Position numbers and translations under genes: made by a program. A stretch of DNA of 64,000 bases from positions 29,221,921-29,285,920 of the forward strand of contig OZ020485.1 in the NCBI GenBank assembly GCA_963971405.1, read 5' to 3'. The notes below the pieces were generated by a model that saw only the letters and a program-made list of their open reading frames with translations, made no database searches and was not told the origin of the DNA. This stretch comes from Psococerastis gibbosa. Lineage: Eukaryota > Arthropoda > Insecta > Psocodea > Psocidae. This document shows, piece after piece, positions 58,501 to 64,000 of this stretch; the stretch's first letter is position 1, and the number at the start of each line of letters is the position of its first letter.

Positions 58501-59900
58501 GCTAAACCGTGTTTGGGAGAAAGGGCCCAGGAATCAGGAAGGGTAATTTAATAATGAAAAGTAAATATTATGAGAGCAAATGAGGTGGGCAAGTCAAAGG
58601 TTTGGGGCATCACTTCCATTCTTTTTCAAACTAAAAACTTTCTCTATTCCCCTCTTCAACCATAGGATTGCCTTCCTAATCAAAATACAACATTACAAGG
58701 GTGAGTAGGGTCGGGGTTCTATAAAAAAAATGTCGACTTTCATCTTCATCATTTTTCCCTTCTTGCCTCGGTTATGTTTTATTTTTAACTTTTTAGCACG
58801 AGTTTGAATGTTATTAACTATGTCTTGTGATGTTGCCTTGAATCAATTCATAACATAAAATAAATATTGCTTTAAATTCGGAATAAGCTTTGGGTCATTT
58901 CATCATTTGCCAAAAATTAGAATGTAAGAGCACCTACATTCGAAACATCATGAAAAAATCATTAATCGAACTAGGAACGTGTATGAAAAATAAATTTAGA
59001 TGTAGAAGATGCACTGAAATTTACAAAAACAACAATTACAGCCATTAGTAATAGTGACCAATTCTTTGCGCATAGAAATGTTTACAATTCGGCAAAATGC
59101 TCGCTATGACCGACTTATCATTCTATGCCTGGACGACTAACTAATCCAGCAGACTTATTGAAGCTATAATGACCTTCTTGAATATTAAAAGAAACGTTTG
59201 AATCCCTAATTCAGCATTCCCTAACACTGCAGTATACCAACAAAATAAAATCTCCACGACTTTATCTAAAAATATGAGAAAAATTATTCTATGGGATACC
59301 GAATACAATAATTCCATATCTCAAGCAATAGTAAAATTACTGTAAGTTTTATGTTGATAGGTTAATGGGGTGGAGCGGGGGGATGATGAGAATGACGTGC
59401 GTTCGTGACGCTCAGTAAACTTCCTCCCCCCCCCCCTCCCCCAACTCTGATTCGTTCACCCATCTTGACGATTTCCCCTCTGATGACCTCTTGACTGAAT
59501 AGCAGATACTTTCTCAGATTGTTCTGACTGTTTTGCGGATGTTTCTGTCATCACGATATGGCTCATTCGGTTCGGATTAGCTGCTCCGAATCCGCCATTT
59601 ATAATAACAAAGGAAATAATTTTCCTTAGGCTCCCTCAGGGAATGCCATAGCCAGTGGGAAAAAAAAGTTTACAAATGTTACAAAAATATAAAATACATG
59701 TTTCTCTGCTGCATCTATCCTCTCATGTCTACGCAAGAGCATTAACAAAACAATATTCCCAACGCACCTGTCAATGGTGAGGTTTTTATCTTTCTTTCAT
59801 GCGTTCGCGTTCTTTCATGTCTTTTAAAGTGAGTAATTCTTGGAGCAAATAATTAACATCAGTCAGCCAGTCTCATGGGTATTCAGTAGGAAACCCATCA

Positions 59901-60110
59901 TCAGGTTTTGTTTGAACGGCAATTCGGGCTTGTGGCATTGGCAATATTTTCCCCGAAAGATGGTTCACCAATACAAGAATGTATAGTTTTGAGTCGGATA
60001 TAAACGGCGATAGCCTGCTGCTGGATGACAAGTTGCAGAGGTGGGAGGTGCAGTAACACTTCTAGGGCAGCAGTGGAAGTCGTACGGAACGCTGCGGTTG
60101 CCCCCATACA
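59901..60110 (-). mobile_element. LINE fragment (Jockey/R1-like)
   Basis: A minus-strand 68-codon frame contains AFRTTSTAALEVLLHLPPLQ then LVIQQQAIAVYIRLKTIHSC. T-T-S/P-T-A-A-L-E-x-L-L-x-L-P-P-L followed by an alanine-rich, R-L-K segment is a common block after the RT domain in Jockey/R1-type LINEs. No further domain was seen around it. A host gene is less likely. Confidence 0.6.
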
Positions 60111-60284
60111 AACGATTTTCAGGAATTCAATTCATCTTGAACACATTGTACGTAGCTCACTTCGACGTGTCACTACGCGGTGAAGCGTAGGAAATAATTA
60201 GGATGGCACGAGCAATGGCCATGTACCTTACTTAATTAGTTTACATTCCCTATGTGCTGCCGAAGGTTCTTCTTCTTCTTACAT

Positions 60285-60517
60285 AGAAGACACCGAGTGA
60301 TTTTTAGTGGTTAAGTCATGCTTTCACCAGCGTCAATGGTAAGCACGCGTCAGCTTGTTCATTATCGCTTGTATCCGGTGTATGTTGACATCGAGGACGT
60401 ATACCAAATAATATAAATAATGTCCGAAATCCATGGGGTCGTTGGCATCGGACAATTGTTAAATGGGCCACTGTAAGTCAACCTGCTCATAAAGGGTCCT
60501 TCAGGGCATTATTAATA
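60285..60517 (+). mobile_element. SINE-like family S3, longest copy
   Basis: It begins with a box-A-like TTTTTAGTGGTTAAGTCATG, passes CCGGTGTATGTTGACATCGA and GTCCGAAATCCATGGGGTCG, and ends GGGTCCTTCAGGGCATTATT then AATAA. A clear box B is not seen, so tRNA origin is tentative. Partial copies lie at 14258 and 27840. Confidence 0.65.
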
Positions 60518-61137
60518 AGGTAGCAAAATACAAATTAGTGGACTGAACAACTTTCCCATAAAGCGTTGCGATGTTGCCATAACAAAGCCACACGAGCTAA
60601 CTCCAACACTAAATCTTTTCCCACTTAAAAAAGCAGCAAGTGACTTTAAACCAGATGGATGGATTGTTTACGTGAAACAAACTAACCGATTTACCGGGGG
60701 GAATAAACTTGAACGTAAAAAGCAATTTCAGGATCGATTGGGGAAAAGGATGGAAAAAGTTTGTGGGTTCTTTGTTTCGTATTAGTCTTCTGCTTCACTT
60801 ATTCAAATAAACAATGAAAGATCAAAGGCGCATCTTAAACCTAAGAAACAATTTGTGCTCATTTTATTTTTTGGAGGTAGAAAAGGCTGTATCAAATTGA
60901 TCGGGGGAGCAATCTTGGGGGGTCGGACCCATTCAAGCGTGCTTACGTGCCCACGGGTTAAGCGTAGTAGTCCACGTGGGGTTTACTGCACTGTCATCTA
61001 ACGGTGCAAACTGACGTTCGCCTGAAGTTATGATGTTATTTCGGAGTAATAATGAAAAGTTAAATAAAGTCAATTAAAAAGCATAACCTTTCTATTCTTA
61101 TCAAACCCAGTATCTGATTGTATTAATATTTGAAAGA

Positions 61138-61212
61138 AAGAAAGAAGAAGGAAAATTGTCTTTAATTTCCTAGTGGGCGAATTTTGGGCCTTTCGGCCCA
61201 CTCTTACAATTA
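61138..61212 (-). mobile_element. LINE 3' terminal fragment
   Basis: On the minus strand AATTGTAAGAGTGGGCCGAA then AGGCCCAAAATTCGCCCAC and an A/G-rich tail (GAAA repeats on the plus strand at 61133-61150). The same end occurs on the plus strand at 44196-44262. Confidence 0.6.
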
Positions 61213-61917
61213 ATATTAATATCAAGCAGGTGTGCACACCCTAAGCCCACGGGTTTGAGGCTGTGCGCTTACCACATTTTACCCGCTTAGTGGACCAATT
61301 TCGCATAAGTAAGTGCTTGAGGCCAAAAAATCAAAACATTTGGTTTCAGCTTTATTTCTCTATGACTAAATGTAAAGTCAGACTTTAAATTTCTATACAA
61401 AAAAGGTTAAATACAACACAGTGCACTCATTTGACCAGAAAAATTAAAATTGAAGGTACACGCATACAGTGTGTGGGAAAAAACTTCTTTAGATGATTTG
61501 TTTCCAGACCCAAGCCATTAAAGTATAACGGACCTCGTGTCAACCAATAACAGCTAGGTACGAGTCCCGAATGCAATATAAAGCACCTGCAGAAACGACC
61601 CAGCAGCGTCCGCCAAGTTTCATCCCTGTCCCCTCCCGACCGAAGCAAGCACGTTCGCACAACTTGAACCAGGGATCGAATAAATCTGAATTACAGGCCA
61701 GCTGGAAAATGACGAGGGGCTCTCAGTTATCTTATTCCAGTCGGTGAGAATTCCAGCAAATTACAGGGCGACTCTATAGAAATTACCGCCACGGCAAACA
61801 AAGAGAATGGGCGCTTTGTATAGTTTAAGTATGAAATTTCTGTAAGAACGTCATACCTGCATGAAAAATACAAGCATGTCTCTTTTGTGTGACTATTATA
61901 CTGTTGATTTAGTAAAT

Positions 61918-62190
61918 TACTGGTTTCCCATTTATACGTTAGTATAAAGAAAGCTTGATGGTCGAAATGTTCGATTTAGAGATTTCAGTGGATTTATACG
62001 TTTTAAGGGAATTCTCAAAAATTCTCAATTTTCATGAAAAATGACTAAAAAAAAATTTCCCTGCGCAACCGTTCAATCGACACTTTGTTCCTTCAGGTAT
62101 GTTTTACTGGTAGGTGTTAAAAATAGAGTAATAAAGCCGAACAGGTTGCTTTCCCAAACAAAGATTTAGTTTTGTACAAAAAATTATGGA
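61918..62190 (+). repeat. Repeat family E, internally deleted copy
   Basis: The left end CCCATTTATACGTTAGTATA..AAAGCTTGATGGTCGAAAT joins directly to the central part ATTTTCATGAAAAATGACTA, then AGGTATGTTTT and GGTTGCTTTCCCAAA. Several hundred bases of the full family are missing. Confidence 0.75.
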
Positions 62191-63055
62191 TAATTATTCA
62201 TTGCCTTTGTTACTCGGTTGTAATGTATTAGTCTGCCCGTTCTACCTATGGACTCTACGTTCAATAGGTATGATAGACTCTAAGGGAAAAAAAAAACTAA
62301 GGCAAAACAAATACTCTAAGGAAATAAAGTGTGTTTCACATTGATAAAGCTGAATTTTTACGTGGACGTAGTTGTATCATTAAATGTAATGGCTCAATAG
62401 GTCGGCAAGAAATCGTTCAGATTTGACAGGAAAGGAAGAGAAATGCAGAACGGTCAGCAGGAGAAACGATAAATTAGTGATATTGAAAATATTTTACCTC
62501 TATTGTCTCAAAGACAAATAATAAAAATGTATAGCACTAAATCTATTCAGCAGTCAAAATAATAAATGGTAAGATATAGAAGTTCAAGCATGACGCAAAG
62601 CCAACGTAGACAAAGAATAACCTTTAGTTTATCAATAGGACAGTGGCAAAACTCATGGATACATTTGTAAAGGCATAGCAAAAAAAATTATTATTCGTAA
62701 GCAACTCTGAAGCATGGTGAAATATTACACACAGTAGGATAGATAGGAAGCCAATAAAATAACAAGAGATTTTATGCCGAAAGGATTAAATCCGAAAAGC
62801 TGGGAAATGTCTGCAAAATGAAAATAAAACTACAAAGCTCCTGATACACCTCCTCTCGCATTTGAGATCTCCTTTGATCGAAAATACATATTATGCCGGT
62901 CCGGGTGATCCCAAGTAATCCGGGTGATTTGGCAGAGACTTTTCTACCTTTCAAGGAGAAAAACTGGAAAACTTAAGCTTAAATTTGACGTTCGATTTAA
63001 ATCGGATTAAATCAGTCAAAGCGGGATATGTGAAATTGGCGAATCGCAGGGCTTA

Positions 63056-63501
63056 GGCCCGGTACACACGGACGATTCTCGCAGTCGCGATTTGCCAACG
63101 TCTTTCCCCCTGTAGCAATGGCAGATCCACAGGGGGGGGGGGTCAGGGGGGTCATGACCCCCTAAATTAGTAAATTCATATGATAGTAAAAAAATTGAAT
63201 AAAACTCAAATTTTCTGCAAAAAAAAAATTACCTTTCAAACTTACATACAACTTGTGACCCCCCTCCCCTAAATTTTCCGCTGGATCCGCCCTTGCCCTG
63301 TAGGAGTAGGGCTTGGTGAATGGTTGGTGCAAACCCACAGAATCACTTCAGAAGATTTCTATGATCTGGCGTGTCTAGGGGAATACTTTAAAGAGGACGG
63401 CTTCCGAAATCGAGAATAAATCTTCTGCTAGCCGTATGGCTACAATGAAAATGACGTCGGCAAATCGCGGGGGCGAAAATCTTCCGGGGTGTACCGGCGC
63501 C
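63056..63501. mobile_element. PIF/Harbinger-like MITE, TTA target duplication, with nested insertion
   Basis: Flanked by TTA at 63053-63055 and 63502-63504. Ends are GGCCCGGTACACACGGACGA and the complement GGCGCCGGTACACCCCGGAA. Inner arms GCGATTTGCC.ACGTC and GACGTCGGCAAATCGC pair. The element is interrupted at 63116-63303 by a hAT-like MITE. It shares its outer end with 32556-32833. Confidence 0.85.
63116..63295. mobile_element. G-rich hAT-like MITE, copy 3, nested (8-bp target duplication CCCTGTAG)
   Basis: This 180-bp element starts CAATGGCAGATCCACAGGGG and ends TTTTCCGCTGGATCCGCCCTTG within the allowed reading of its last 20 bases (ends CTGGATCCGCCCTTG). Perfect 8-bp repeats CCCTGTAG lie at 63108-63115 and 63296-63303. 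It is younger than the Harbinger-like MITE that contains it. Confidence 0.92.
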
Positions 63502-63892
63502 TTATGGGCATAAAATATAGTGTAACATTGAATGTGTTGTCTTCCTGTATACACACTACATAAAAGAAAAACATACGAAGTTTCCAAATATAAATAAAAC
63601 TTAATTCTGACAGTAACAGAACTATTGAGTAGTATTTCTACTATCATCATTACATGAAATGATACAATAAAATGGAAGAGATTCCATTAAAAAATTAAAG
63701 ACGTCAAAAATTTGAAAATCTATAAATCAGGCACCAGGATTTCTAGTTGATTGTCATCAATTGTTATTGTTCACAGGCATTTTTGACGGGCGGAACGGAC
63801 GACACCTAAGAAATTGACTACAAGAACCCAAACATATACTTAGCTTAGGAATGGGCATCTTTCTTATAGACAAAATGCTTGCTTCCAACCAG

Positions 63893-64000
63893 GCGCGGAT
63901 CTAGAATGAGACCAAGGAGGGGACTAAGATTAAATTTCGAATTGTTTTTGAAAAATAGGGCTGAAATATTGGGGTTTTGCGCATTTTTAGAGCAATAAGG
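63893..64000 (+). mobile_element. Possible hAT-like element end, cut by window edge
   Basis: It begins CAGGCGCGGATCTAGAATGA. A similar start, CAGGCGCGGATTTAGAAATA, occurs at 46159. No right end is visible for either, so this is a tentative call. Confidence 0.4.

Larger units (their letters stand above)
51980..64000. other. Probable 5' intron or upstream region of Sema1a; no exon found
   Basis: A 12-kb AT-rich region. I searched the minus strand for the segment that should precede exon a (a FGEE..RFLGN..DHF..LL-like strand and SLLVGA) and found none. It holds LINE fragments (55285, 59901, 61140), an S3 SINE, a repeat E fragment and nested MITEs. 52530-55140, 55570-59900 and 62200-63050 show nothing I can name. 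Confidence 0.7.

Noticed and set aside
61427-61660. 77-codon minus-strand frame with an Arg/Cys-rich start
   Set aside because: No semaphorin, LINE or other family similarity and no splice context; treated as chance.

Overview
This window is invertebrate, almost certainly insect, nuclear DNA with a repeat-rich, long-intron layout. The only host protein-coding gene I can support is semaphorin-1A (Sema1a, the ortholog of grasshopper Fasciclin IV). It lies on the minus strand and runs right to left. Thirteen consecutive coding exons were placed between 51979 and 9236. Every junction has GT..AG borders and every codon phase joins cleanly, giving 2176 coding bases including the stop. They encode most of the sema beta-propeller, the PSI domain, a short stalk, one transmembrane helix and a cytoplasmic tail. 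The signal peptide and first propeller strand were not found in 51980-64000 and probably lie beyond the right edge.

Layout. Positions 1-8304 hold a Ty3/gypsy LTR retrotransposon on the minus strand. One LTR is complete (7389-8304) and the other is cut by the window start (1-510); they look identical over the shared 510 bases, so the insertion is recent. Positions 8305-9235 are the 3' flank of Sema1a and contain two small DNA-transposon relics. Positions 9236-16240 hold the eight 3' exons, packed fairly closely. A 16-kb intron follows (16241-32318), then exons at 32.3, 33.2, 42.2, 44.3 and 51.9 kb. The last 12 kb (51980-64000) has only repeats and is probably intron or 5' region.

Introns and flanks carry a mixed repeat population: three tRNA-derived SINE-like families, several decayed LINE 3' ends, PIF/Harbinger-like MITEs with TTA target duplications, a G-rich hAT-like MITE family with three perfect 8-bp target duplications, an unassigned 0.82-kb repeat family in both orientations, and a three-unit tandem repeat of about 0.38-0.41 kb. 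Runs of 10 or more G or C recur through the window.

I see no operon, CRISPR array, rRNA, functional tRNA gene or new defence-type system. The points most worth a second look are a MITE that supplies the stop codon and last residues of the Sema1a reading frame, inverted 0.82-kb repeats flanking a phase-0 block of four exons totalling exactly 390 nt, and the dated, nested hAT-like and Harbinger-like MITEs. Species cannot be named from the sequence.
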